Shown here piece after piece: positions 33,401-45,400 of a stretch of 64,000 nucleotides of DNA. Location of the stretch: the NCBI GenBank assembly GCA_036346255.1, contig CM070620.1, forward strand, positions 18,588,671 through 18,652,670, written 5' to 3'. The translations under genes and the position numbers were made by a program. How positions within the stretch are numbered: the first letter of the stretch is position 1; each line of letters begins with the position of its first letter. This stretch comes from Ampelocalamus luodianensis (Eukaryota; Streptophyta; Magnoliopsida; Poales; Poaceae). A model generated the notes under the pieces. That model was not told where the DNA came from and did no database searches. It saw nothing but the letters and a program-made list of their open reading frames with translations.

Positions 33401-36400
33401 CGCGCGGCGGCAAACAAGAGCCGACACGAGACGACTCTTGCTACAATCGCGGCAAGCTTGGTCATTGGGCGAGGATTGTCGGCGGCCACGACGCGGCGAG
33501 CCCACGTCGCGCAGCGGAGGAGGAGGAGCATCCGCTCGTTCATTGCTCGAGCGAGCATCGAACTACCTCGGCGGCACCCGCGCGGCTCTCCTCCACCTTG
33601 ACGAGCCAAAAGCACACGCCTCTTGGCGAAAGTTCCGCAGCAAGAAGACCGACGGTGGTGCCTCGACACCGCGACACCCACCACATGACCGGGCGGCGGA
33701 GTTCTTCTCGAGCGTGACTCGGCGTTCGAGGCTCTGTCAAGTTTGGGGACACCTCGGCGTTGAAATCAGGGCGACGCTCGCTCTAGGATCGGGATGACTC
33801 AGATTCCTCCAAGGAGACACACAAGACTTAGGGAGATTGATGGATAAGTCTCGTGTTGGCTTTGCCGCCCTTCAAGGACAAACATCCTTGGTAGCGGTTA
33901 GCATCTCTTTTGGACAGAGCATCTTGGACTAGCTTTAGAACTAGCTTTAGAGGACAGAGCATCTAGGACAGAGCATCTAGGACACAGCATCTAGGATAGA
34001 GCATCTTAGACTAGCATATGCTTGGCATATGCTTGGCTGGTTAGCCCTATAAATATGTATCCCCAACCCCTCAGGTTGGCATGGCAGACTAGCATCTTAG
34101 CATCTTGACTAGCATCTAGGACAGCATCTTAGGACAAGCATCTTAGGACAGCATCTTGACTAGCATCTAGGACAGCATCTTAGACTAGCATCTTAGCATA
34201 TGCTTGGCTGGTTGACAGCCTATAAATATGTATCCCCAACCCCTCAGGTTGGCATGGCATTGTGAAGAGAAATATACAAGAGAAAATTGCCCCATCTCCA
34301 AGTGTCATCCTCTCCATGAGAGTAAGGATCTTGCTATCACCAATAGTAAGAGTCCAGCGAATAACAGTGGAAAAGATGCCTCAGCCTGCAACGGGGAGAG
34401 AGGTACCATTTGCAGATGCCTCGGCCTGCAACGGGGAGAGAGGTACCATTTGCAGTCTAACGGTGGAAGGAAAAGCTGTGAGACTCACAGAATTGAGGTG
34501 AGTAAAATCTGGTGTCATCTGAAAAGAACCACTAGAGTCCAAGATCCACGGAAATAAGATACCGAATGAGAGAGGTGGCAGAGGCAAGGACTACTGAGAA
34601 GCAATAGCCAGACGAGCAGAGCCCGATGTAGGGGCGGCGGCCCAAGGTAGGGGCGGAGGTGGCGGTCTGAGGCAGGAGCGGCAACACCACGACAGTGTCC
34701 CGAGAATGGGGCGGTGGCCCAAGGCCATGGCGGCGGCTAGTGGTAGGGGCGGCGGCGACTGCCTAAGGCAGCAACAACGGCCCAAGGCAGGAGCAGCGGC
34801 GGCGGCGACGCTAGCCTAGAACAAGGGTGACGGGCGCACAACCTGTGGGTATGCTACCAATGGCACCGAAAGGTGCAACACCGACGACCACGAGATCTAC
34901 AGCGGGATGGCGAAGGAGCCGCTGGCAGAGGCTATTGGGTGGCACAGCAGCGGATCGAGGTTGGGTGGCGGCGTCGGATCCGAGCCGAGTGGCCGGATCG
35001 AGCGAGACGCGGCGAGCCGAGCGGCTATGGAATTGGAGCACGGCGCGCCGCGCGCAGCAAAGACGAGCTCGAGGCGCCGCCGACGAGGTAGGACGAGCTG
35101 CTGCGCGCACGGGAGCCCCGGGCGGCGTCCTCGAGAGGCAGCGGTGCAGCACGATGTCGGGAGGCGGCACGGTGACGGGAGGTCCCCAGGGCGGGGCAGC
35201 GCAGCATGGCATCGGAGGAGTGGAGCGTGCGGCATTGGGAAAACAGGGGAAGAAAAAAGGGGATTCGTCTCAGGGCGAATCCAGTGACGGGGCGACGGCT
35301 CGGATCCAGCGGTTGGGGCCCAGATCCGGCGATGGGAGCACGGATCGACACTAGCTTCTACGCGTGCACCGAGCAGAGGAGCTCAGCCGCGGTGGTGGTC
35401 AAGTGGAACCCTAACCTTTTTCTGATGGCATGTTGGAATGAGACTTAATCTATTCCAATAGGCCAAAAGGCTAGTATATCATGTACAAGATAAGTTAATA
35501 CGCAAATAACACCCTAAGTTATATACATATCTAACAAATTACACCTAAACAATCAAATTTCAGTAAAACGAAATATAGATTTCTAAAAAAAAAATACAAG
35601 TTTGCCTACTCACACAGGCAAAAGATAAGGAGCTCGGGACTTGACGTGCCAACTTTTAAATATATTCACAAGACGCGATCAAATCGCTATTCGCTAACAT
35701 AGATTGCATACCGATTGTTTATTTCCCTTATTCCCGTAGTAGTACAGAGCCCCATGACTATCAAGAACAAAAAACCTCCTCTTCCATTCTCGTAAATTTT
35801 CAGAACGCTTAAAGAGATAACCTTGTTTAATTATTTGAACCTGGCAAAAAAACAAATTAGTAAGGGAAAGCAACAAAGCTTATATGAATTAACATAGCAT
35901 AAAAATGTAGCCGAGTTTAATTATAAAAAGGGGATAACAGAAGAGTATAATACTAAATTTTGAACCGAAAGGATAACAATCATAGATATTTGATACATGA
36001 TGTCTGGTCCTATTTCAGAAACACATGCATAAACAAATCAATCACCATGTTAGAAATAAAAAGGATGTCGACACTTAAAACATCTGTATTATCTTTTGGC
36101 TATCAGTCTCTTCAAAGAATTACATGAAGCAGCAAAGCAGCATCCTTAGAATTCCGGATATTTTAGCCTATTATTTATGAATCTTTACTCAACAGTGGAT
36201 AATTAACTACCTCGCCATTGGCAGTTGACTGCATCAAGGCTTCAATCTTCTTATAGGATTGAAGACCAACAACATGGATACCATCACCACTAGTAGATGT
36301 GTCCACATTACTAGCCATTCTCAAGTTTGATATTTCCTCTTGAGTTCTAAACTCTTGAATTCTCTTTGCAAGTTTATCTTGCTCGTTGACAGCCATTTCT

Positions 36401-39400
36401 TTTGATTGTTGCGCATATGTTAGAACCTGCACCAAAACCTTACTGTTTGGTCAATAGACTCATGGTTATCAGAATGGACATTTATCGGTTAAAGACCAAT
36501 ATGTCACGGGGGAGATTATTAAACCTGGTGAATGAATGGTTCCATTTGGCTCAGTAGCTCATATCCCTATATCAAAAAGAACAAAATCAAGAAGGATCCA
36601 ACCGACCAAACAACAATAATCACCAAAATTGCAGAAAGTAATCATGCCTGCTTAAAATATCTCAAATGGGCATCCATCACTGCACTTATTGATTCCAAGA
36701 ACTCATACTTCTTTTTTGCTTCAATGTTTGTAAGGGCATGTACCTGAATTCCTTACAGCGAATGAGAATCATTGGCATGGTTATATGATATACTTAGCAA
36801 CGCTAGATGAAAAAAAATGTTGATACATACTAAGTTAAAGCGGCATCTTTGGAAAGCTGACTTGGCATTGTGTAGATCCTGTAAACTTGGAATTAGGGGG
36901 ATGGCAAGCAAGCTGAATAAATATTCATTATGAAAAAGTTGTCAAAGTTTACCTCCTCAAGTCCTGTCACTACATCTGCTCTAGTCCCTTTCCGTACTGA
37001 TACAAATTTTTCACGCGCCTGACAAGCCAGATAGCAATAGAATCTTAATAGCGCATAAGGCATATATTACAGTAAAATATTAAAGCAAAATAGTATTAAG
37101 AAATGGGTCACGCTGTTTATCTATGTATGTGCACTACATGCCAACATGAAGAAACAAACAAAAAAAAGGTAATGACATAGGTTGAACTCAAGGCATCACC
37201 TGATCATAACCCATTGTAGCCCTATCCAAACGCTGTCGGCAATCCTATATACAGGGCCGATTGTTAGCATATAATATTAACTAATCAAGACAGTAGGGAA
37301 AGTGCGGTTAAGAGAGCACCGGTTATAAATTGTCCCCATTTCCCAAAAAGGAAGTCACTGAAATTCATAGTGAAATTTTAAGACCGTTTTAGGTTTTTTA
37401 TTTTCTTGTAGCTGTAGGAAACAAGAGGGTTGGAGTTTGGACCCAACAAACATGCAAGTTATCGGGTTACCTTTGCACCATGCAGATCCGCATTGATGAA
37501 TTGCATTAAACGATCACTAAGCATATGCTCAACCTGTTTGAGGGAATACACTGATTAGGATATAAATAAGCATTAGTAATGTTTTTACAAGTAAAAAAAA
37601 TCAGAACACCAAGGCCAAATAAATTTTGATTTCCCAGCTTTCTAGAAATCAGATCAGCACATCAACGTTTTGCAAGCCCAAACGGAGAGTTCGTCACAGA
37701 ACACACAAATATCTTCTTTCAACACATAATTCAGGGTTCTGGATACATGCAGTCAAACCTATGTATATTCAAATGTTCTTTATTCCAATGCAGCTTTTTC
37801 AGTTGTATAAAGGACCCAGTGGGCTAGTTAGACAACCATGCGCTTGTAATGTTGTACGTGATCATTCCAAAAGGATTCCTTTGAACTTACATATTAGTAT
37901 AAAGTCTATAGTAGATAACAAATGCTGCTGCGCTTGGATGGTTTTGTGGCCAACCTTCACTGCTGAAGTGTTAGGTTCAACAAGCCTGATCACCATCTTT
38001 TTAGTTAGTTAACTTGTTCATATCCAATAAGACAACTCTGCATTTTAGAAAAGAATGAAGAACCTTAAACAGCAGAAAGGAAGAGAGGCGTGATAGAAAA
38101 AACCCTTTTGGCACTTCTGATCAGTTTTGTTTCTTGAAACATAAGAATGCACAACCCTTCACAAATTGAGAAAAGTGCACGACTCATACTAGTATTTTTG
38201 TGGTTTTGCAAATTCCTACCCATACGTTAAAAATGTAACATTTTACCACCTATACTTTCAGTTTGTTGCATATGTATTGAAACTTACCAAATAATCCCAT
38301 TCTTAGGTGGTAAAATATACTTAGCGTCAGGGATTAAAAAACCGGCCGGTAACTGCCGGTTACCAGCGGTTACCGGATTTACCGGTGGGGTCCAGGAGAT
38401 CCAATCCCGGGCGGATTCTCTCCGGTCTACCAAATTCAAATTTCAAATTTTGAAATTTGGCTGGTTTTTAATCAAATTCATGCGAATTTCGTCCGGATTT
38501 CCACCGGGAATTCCGGTAACCGGCCGGTTACCGTTACCGCCGCCTGGCCGGGATGTCATCCGGAAACGGGTTTTCAATCCCTGGCTCCCTGCTTAGCGTG
38601 CCAAATATTAAAACTACAGGTGGCAAATTGTCAAGTTTCAAACTGCAGGCAGGATTTTTTATATATATATAGAAGATAGAAGGAAAGTACAGGTACTGCT
38701 GATGCAAATATTGTAAACTGAAAATGATACAGATCATGCCATGATCACAGGGACAAGTCCAGGGCGTCCAGCTTAGAACTTACAGTCCAGCAACAGCAAT
38801 GTTATTTTCCAATTCCTTATTTTCACATGGGTGTGTAGAGTTCAATGGTATATGATAGATAGTACCTGAGAACGAAGGAGTTCTTTGTATGTTCCAAGCT
38901 CCCTAAAAGCAGTAGTAAACTTGGACATTACAGGCCCTGCAACAGAATAAAGAATTTCAAACTTTCATTTGTCTCTGAAATCTGAATGGTTTCATGGAAT
39001 CACAGTTTATTAAAGAAACTTGTGGGATGTAATTACAGTGAAATGACATGGTATCAAATCATGTTTACTGCTGCTAGAACTATGGTTTATTGAGTAAATT
39101 TAAGTGTACAGAAAACCAGTAAATGATTGCATAATTAGCCTTTGCATTATCATGCTATGACATGTTACTAAGTAAGAGAAAAAAAAAACCATCGTTAATA
39201 AGTGCCTGGTTATGTCTGTATCTGTATATATTAGATTCGATGATCTTCTGTTCCTGATGTTTCCTTAAAAAAGGTGTGCATCAAAATGAAGATGCAGTAT
39301 ATATTTAACAATAGACAAAAGGGGCACCAAGATATTTAGCAATTGAAAAGGGATAAACTCAAGAGGTTTTGCTAGGTATAGATGAGAAACCAGGGAAAAA

Positions 39401-42400
39401 TTAACCAATAGAAACATCAGAGCTTTGATGAAATAACCTCCAATGGCAACACTAACAGGGTCATCTTGACCAGCACCAAATGCTTCTAAAGCGTCGGCAA
39501 ATGATAGATCTCCTGCAAATCCTTCATCAAGTGATCCCCTAAAAGTAAGGCTATTAGAACCACTATAGTAAAGCAATACCTCGACTATATGGTTTCTTAT
39601 TATTCTTATTAATCCTATAAACTATAATAATTACAATAATTACATGTAACATCATAACAAAAAAATAGCCTGAACCAAGAAAGTAAGAAAGGAGCGTGCA
39701 AAGTTATCTATTGACACTACATTTTATCAAATAAGCATTTTTTTATAGCATAAAAGTTTGGCCAGCATCAAAAAATACCACAAAATTTTCTGGGTACCAA
39801 TTAATACCACAACCTATGGCAAAACTTATCGTCTATACCACAAGGGTCACTTTTCTCTAATAAAAACTCTTTTGCCAAATTCTCTTTACCCTAAACCTTT
39901 ACCCTTCATCTTCTCACCTTCACATCCAGCAACAGAGCTTGCCGCCTCCAGTCACCAGCTGTTGTTGCTCAAAGCCCCACATTTTCCCTCGCTGCCGCTA
40001 GTCACCAACTGTTGTTGCTCAAAGCCCAGTGTTCCCCTAGGCGCTAGGCAGGCGATAGACCAGTACTTAGCGCCTAATCGCTGCCTAGGTGGGGCTAGGC
40101 GGCCGCCTAGGTGGGATAAATCAGCTAGGCGGGAGGGTTGCGCCTCGTGCCTAGGCGACGCCTAGGTGGCCTAAGTGGGTGCCTGGGGAACACTACGAAA
40201 GCCCCACCTCTTCTCTCGCTTCCACTACTGGTCACCAATCGCCTCGCCTCTGCCTTCTTCCTTCCTCTCCTTCACCACCTCCTCCATCCACTACCATGGC
40301 TGCCGCCACCATCCTCCCTCCCATCGTCCCCTCAATCGCCTTGTCTACCTCCTATTGCGCCACAGTCAAAGAGGCGAGAGACGAACACCACAAAGAATGG
40401 AGTGGAGGTGGTGATTTGGGCTGGGGAGCTCAAATTTGGCAGATCTGGATGGCGGTGGGGAAAGAGTGGAGGTAGTGGTGGTGGTTGGTTGTGCCGCCGT
40501 GTGGCTCCTCATGGGCCGGGGAGCTCAATTCGGCAGGTGTGACCGAAGGAGAGTGCGAGACACGCGACCTCATGCGGCAGTAGGCCCCTGCCACTGGCCC
40601 CCCTCGTCGGCCTCATCCACCTCTAGCTCCCGCCAGGCGTCGTCGTCAATGTGAGGGTGAGCACGACGGCGCAGTCTAGGAGTGCAGGCGCGAGTGGGAG
40701 GAAGCAGCCGAGGACGGGAACGGGTAGAGGGCTGCAGGCAGGGTGAGGCCGTGTCGCTGGGGAAGATGGTCAACGATGGTCATTGCCGGGCTCAATTGAG
40801 AAGAAAAGAGAAGGGAATGGGGAGAAGAAGGGAAAAAGTGTCCAAGTGGTATATGTTAAGAGTCTTGCACATTCTCTCTTGGCCCATATGGCCTATGTAG
40901 CCCTATGTCTATATATACCCTCTCAATAATGAATAAGATACATAATTGTGAATAACAAAATACTTCTCTTCCCTAAAATCTAACATGGTATCAAAGCTCT
41001 TCTACTCAAACCCTAACACTAATTCCTGCCATCGCTGATCCTCTCCCTTCGCCATGGGCCGACAGGCCCCAGGCCGCTGGTGCCGCATCTTTCTCCTTTG
41101 CTCCGCCTCCTCCTCCCCGGGGCCACTGGGATCCACACCGCCAAGCCTTCCTCCTTTGCTTCAACCACCGACACCTCCTCGTGACCGAATCTACGCCTCC
41201 CTGCTCTACTTTAGCTCTAGCTCCCTCCACAGCTCTGCTTCGGTTGGATCCAACGCCGCCGGACCCGATCTGCGCAGCTGACCACGCAGCGGCTCATCTG
41301 CGTCCCGATGCTACTATGCTCGTCCTCTGTGACTGCTGATCCTCTGCTCCTGGCCGCCTGTGGGTTCTTTGCGTCTGCGTTACCACCCACATGGGTCCTC
41401 TCTGCTCCTGGTTCGACGACCTCCTCAGCTCTGGTCCTCCGCGCAGCCGACCGCACAACGGCTCCTCTACGTCCCAACGCTGCTACGCCCATCACGTCCT
41501 CTACGGCTGCTGATCCTCTACTCCCGGCCACTTATGAGTTCTCTGCGTCTGTGTCACCGCCCGCACGGGTCCTCTCCTCTGCTCCCAGTTTGGTGACCTC
41601 CTCAGCTCGGTCTCACCTCCCGGTGCAGCGCAACGCCGCTGCCGCCGCCACGACGACCTCCTCAAAGCCAGTAAACAGTGCTACTATACTCTTGCTCTGT
41701 TGTTACTCTGCTACTGTTGATGTTCAGTGCTTTATCATGGCGTTTGAAGGTATTCTTGGTCCTGTCCCTATCTGGCGTCAGCCTATCTATTCTCATTGCA
41801 AGAGATATGGACAACTAGAAGATCAGTGTTTCAAGTTACATCCTGAGCTGAGGTTGCCATTGTGTGTTTCGTCTCATCGAGATGCTGTTGTTGTTGTTTC
41901 TTCTGTTCATGTTAGTGATTTGGAGTCTTGTGCAACTCAGTTTGGTCAGATTCAGGCTCCGATGAGCAACCCTCAAGCTCAGTTGTGTCAGTTGTAGGCA
42001 TCTTTTAGTGGATCCACTAGCCATTCTTGCTATGCTCATCTTCGTATCTTTGGTTGTATCTGCTTTGTCCTTCTAGCACCTCGTGAGCGCACAAAGCTGA
42101 GCCCTCAGTCGGTTGTGTGTCTTCTTAGGTTATAGGACTGAGTATAAGGGCTATCGTTTGTATGATCTCTCAGCACGTCGCATCTGCATCTCTCGTGATG
42201 TGCCTTTGATGAGGGTCGACCCTTTTTTATCATCCTTCTACACATTACACCCCTTCCATACATTTCACCTCCTTTTTACCTACCTCTCATTCATTCGCCA
42301 AACTTGCCTTCTCCAGATACACTTTCTCTACTAGTTTCACCTTCTAGTGTGTTTTCTCTACTAGCTTCACCAGTTTCTAACACTTTCACTTTTCTCTTTC

Positions 42401-45400
42401 ACTACAGTCACCGACAGAGAGTTCCTTCTGATCCTCAGTCTTCCATTCCCCTTGAACCTTCTGATCCTCAGTTCTCCTATCCTCCACTTGACCCTCCAAC
42501 CAGTACCATGGACTCTAACGATCGTTCTACTATATCACGGTATGCCCTACGTGATCATTCCTCTATTCAGGCACTAGAGAGATGGGGGTTTTCTCGTGCA
42601 TGTGCAGTATCTGAGCCGAATGCCTATCAGGAGGCAACCAGTATACCTGACTGGCAGTTGGCTATGACTGACAAGCTTCCAGCATTAGAGCGTACAAGCA
42701 CTTGGGATCTTCTTCCGCTACCGTCTGAAGTTGTTCATATCACTTACAAGTAGGTGTACAAAGTAAAGACCAAGTCAGATGGTACAGTGGAACGATACAA
42801 GGCTCGTTTTGTTGCAAAGGGTTTTCAACAAGCTTATGGTCGAGATTATAATGAGACTTTTGGTCCAGTTGCTCATATGACTACAGTCCGTACCATAGTT
42901 ACCGGATTCGCTATAAAACCCCACAAATCGCGAACCGAATTCGTCGAACCCGAACCGGTTTAGGGTAAGGGGTTCGTGTTCGTGTTCGCAGTGGAAATTG
43001 GAAGAAAAAATGGCGAACTACGAACCCGAATCCCGTACCGTGATTCGGACGAACCGCGTTTCTGGTAACTATAGTCTATACTCTCATTGTTGTTGCAGTG
43101 GTATGATAGTGTACTATATCTCAGATGGATGTCAAGAATGGCTTTCTTTATGGTGATCTACATGAGGAGATTTATATGCAGCCATTCCCAGGTGTTGAGG
43201 CTCCTACAGGCTATTGTTGTCGTCTTAGGTGTGCTCTATATTGTCTTAAGCAGGATCATGCTTGGTTCGAGCAGTTCAATTATGTGATTTGAGCAACTGG
43301 TTTCACTCCAAGTGAGCACGACCTTGCCTTGTTTATTCACACTTCTCAGTGGGGTTGCACTTTGCTTCTGCTATATATGTAGATGATATGCTGGTCACAG
43401 GAGATGACATGGACTATGTGGTTTTTGTCAAAAAGAAATTGAGTGAGCAGTTTATGATGCCTGATTTGGGACCATTAAGCTATTTTCTGGGGATTAAGGT
43501 TTATTCTGATGATAATGACTACTACCTCTCTCAGCATTGCTACATTCAGGATCTGCTTACTAGCTCTAGTATGACCGATACTCGCAATGTTGCCACGCCT
43601 ATGGAGCTCCACTTGTAGCTTCATCCTATAGATGGTGTACCATTGACAGGTCCTTCCCACTATCGTCAGCTCATTGGGAGCCTTGTTTATCTCATTGTCA
43701 CTAGACCAGACATTACTCATGTTGTTCATATACTCAGCCAGTTTGTCAGTGCTCCCACCTTAGTGCACTATGGTCATGTTCTTCGTGTGCTGAGATACTT
43801 AAAGGAGACTGCGGCTAGACGTATGTTCTATGCCAGTTCAAGTTAGCTCCAACTCCACACTTACTTTGACTCCACTTGGGCGAGTGATTCTGTTAATGGC
43901 CGAACTATCACTGGCTACTACATCTCTTTTGGTACTTCGCTCATTGCCTGGAAGTCCAAGAAGCAAACAATGGTGTCACGTTCTAGTGCAGAGGTTGAGC
44001 TTCAAGTTCTTACCGCTACCACCTCAGAGATTGTTTGGCTTCAATGGCTTTTGGCTGATCTTAGTGTTCTTTGTGATAATTCTACACCTTTGTTTTGTGA
44101 CAATAAAAGTGTCATCCAGATTGCTAGCGATCCAGTCAAGCATGAGTTGACAAAGCACATTGGTGTTAATGCATCCTTCACACGGTCTCATTGTCAGAAG
44201 TCGACCATCGACTTCCAGTATGTACCCTCAGAGCTTCAAGTTGCAGATTTCTTTACTAAAGCTCAGACTCGAGAACAACATCGGTTTCATCTACTCAAAT
44301 TTAGTGTATCAGATCCTCCTGATCCACCTTGAGTTTGAAGGGGGCGTTAAGAGTCTTGTACATTCTCTCTCTCTTGGTCCATGTGTCTAATGTAGCTCAT
44401 AAGACCCATGTAACCCTATGTCTATATATACCCTCTCAGTAATGAATAAGATGCATAGTTGTGAATAGCAAAATACTTCTCTTCCCTAAAATCTAACAAT
44501 ATACATGAGAGGTTTTGCTACAAGTTGTGATATTAATTGGTACCCCGAAAATTTTGTGGTACTCTTTGATAGTGACCAAACTTTTGTGCTATAGATGGAT
44601 TTTTCTCTTTTTTATATAACATAAGCTTTCAAGTTATTAATATTGGACAATAAAATAACAGTGCAGTAAAACAATAATGCAGGACCAACTTTATTATTAC
44701 AGTAAGGTTGTATGCCCTCGGGAGGGCGTGTGCAGGTTTAGGCCACAAAAACTCAATATTGACTTGCATTCGCATAAACCTAGATAGTGAAAAGAATGAC
44801 TGTATTTCTTGAACTAAAATAGAATTTGCACAAAGGGGGGTATGAGCAGCGTATCCAATACAGTACTAAGTATATATGGCATATGCATCAATCTATGTGT
44901 TACCAAGTTGCTCTAGAACTTCACATCAGATATTTACAGTTATAAAACGGGAGTTAGAAGAGAAATGTACATGAATCTTTTACATCCTTTATGAAGATTG
45001 GAACACCGTTCTTTCAGTTCATCGGTAAGTTGTTCCAAAGAATTGACCTGCGGATCAATGAAAATAATAGGTTATTTGGAGAGAAAAAAAAAAGAGAGAG
45101 AGACAATTTGACAATGTTAAAGGGATGTTCGCACTGGAAATTATCTGGCAAAATTATTAAGACCAATGTCCAGACAGTATTGAGTCAAGATGACTATATT
45201 TCTGTGAACTTTTCAGTTTACCCCCATAACAGCTATTTCATAGAAAAAATCTTCTGATTTATTTCATCACTAAGTTATTTACAAAATTTTATCATGAGAA
45301 AAATTAGACTTTGAACAACATATGCACTCCAAAGAACTATAACTAAGGGCATTCTGATTCACATGATGAAGCATATGTATGTGAGTTCAATATGTCAATT

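Larger units (their letters stand above)
31492..34366 (+). mobile_element. Gag-only non-autonomous LTR retrotransposon nested in copia A
   Basis: Two LTRs (31492-32033, 542 bp; 33838-34366, 529 bp) begin TGATGGATAAGTCTC and end GAATAACA. They are flanked by the 5-bp duplication GTGGA (31487-31491 and 34367-34371). The primer binding site TGGTATCGAGCT is at 32036. The 1.8-kb interior is CpG-rich and has only gag-like sequence, with no protease, reverse transcriptase or integrase. It depends on another element for mobility. Near-identical LTRs with a clean duplication mean a fairly recent insertion. Confidence 0.88.
28432..35536 (-). mobile_element. Ty1/copia retrotransposon A in AGD intron 12
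   Basis: Very short LTRs (about 100 bp) begin TGTTGGAATGAGACTTAATC at 28432 and 35431; the right one ends CTAACA at 35536. The 5-bp duplication AATTA is at 28427-28431 and 35537-35541. It reads leftward, opposite to the beta-galactosidase and in the same sense as AGD. Coding order from the right: GC-rich leader and gag region (35.4-34.6 kb), protease (34.6-34.4), GAG-pre-integrase (31.5-31.2), integrase (31.0-30.5), reverse transcriptase (30.5-28.9), RNase H (28.9-28.5). A second LTR element (31492-34366) interrupts it between protease and pre-integrase. All frames are broken. Confidence 0.9.
40854..44498 (+). mobile_element. Ty1/copia retrotransposon B, internally deleted
   Basis: LTRs 40854-40985 (132 bp) and 44343-44498 (156 bp) share TGTTAAGAGTCTTG(C/T)ACATT (the right copy starts CG) and end CTTCCCTAAAATCTAACA. 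The primer binding site TGGTATCAAAGCTC starts at 40986. A polypurine tract (GAGTTTGAAGGGGG) precedes the 3' LTR. Flanks GTATA/ATATA are a plausible decayed duplication. It reads opposite to AGD. Protease, pre-integrase and integrase are missing, and a MITE interrupts reverse transcriptase, so it is dead. Confidence 0.9.
39746..44591. mobile_element. TIR DNA transposon in AGD intron 2, host of copia B
   Basis: The outer ends are inverted repeats of about 85 bp. Left: TAGCATAAAAGTTTGGCCA, then TACCACAAAATTTTC and GGTACCAATTAAT. Right, on the reverse strand: TAGCACAAAAGTTTGGTCA with the same following phrases. Between 39.8 and 40.85 kb is GC-rich sequence with pyrimidine-rich leader character and a small MITE, possibly captured gene sequence. 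No transposase is recognisable, so it is non-autonomous. A clear target duplication was not found; Mutator-like is a guess. Confidence 0.7.

Noticed and set aside
32046..33797. Many long GC-rich frames on both strands inside the gag-only element
   Set aside because: Only short stretches resemble gag; the rest are composition artefacts. Not listed as genes.
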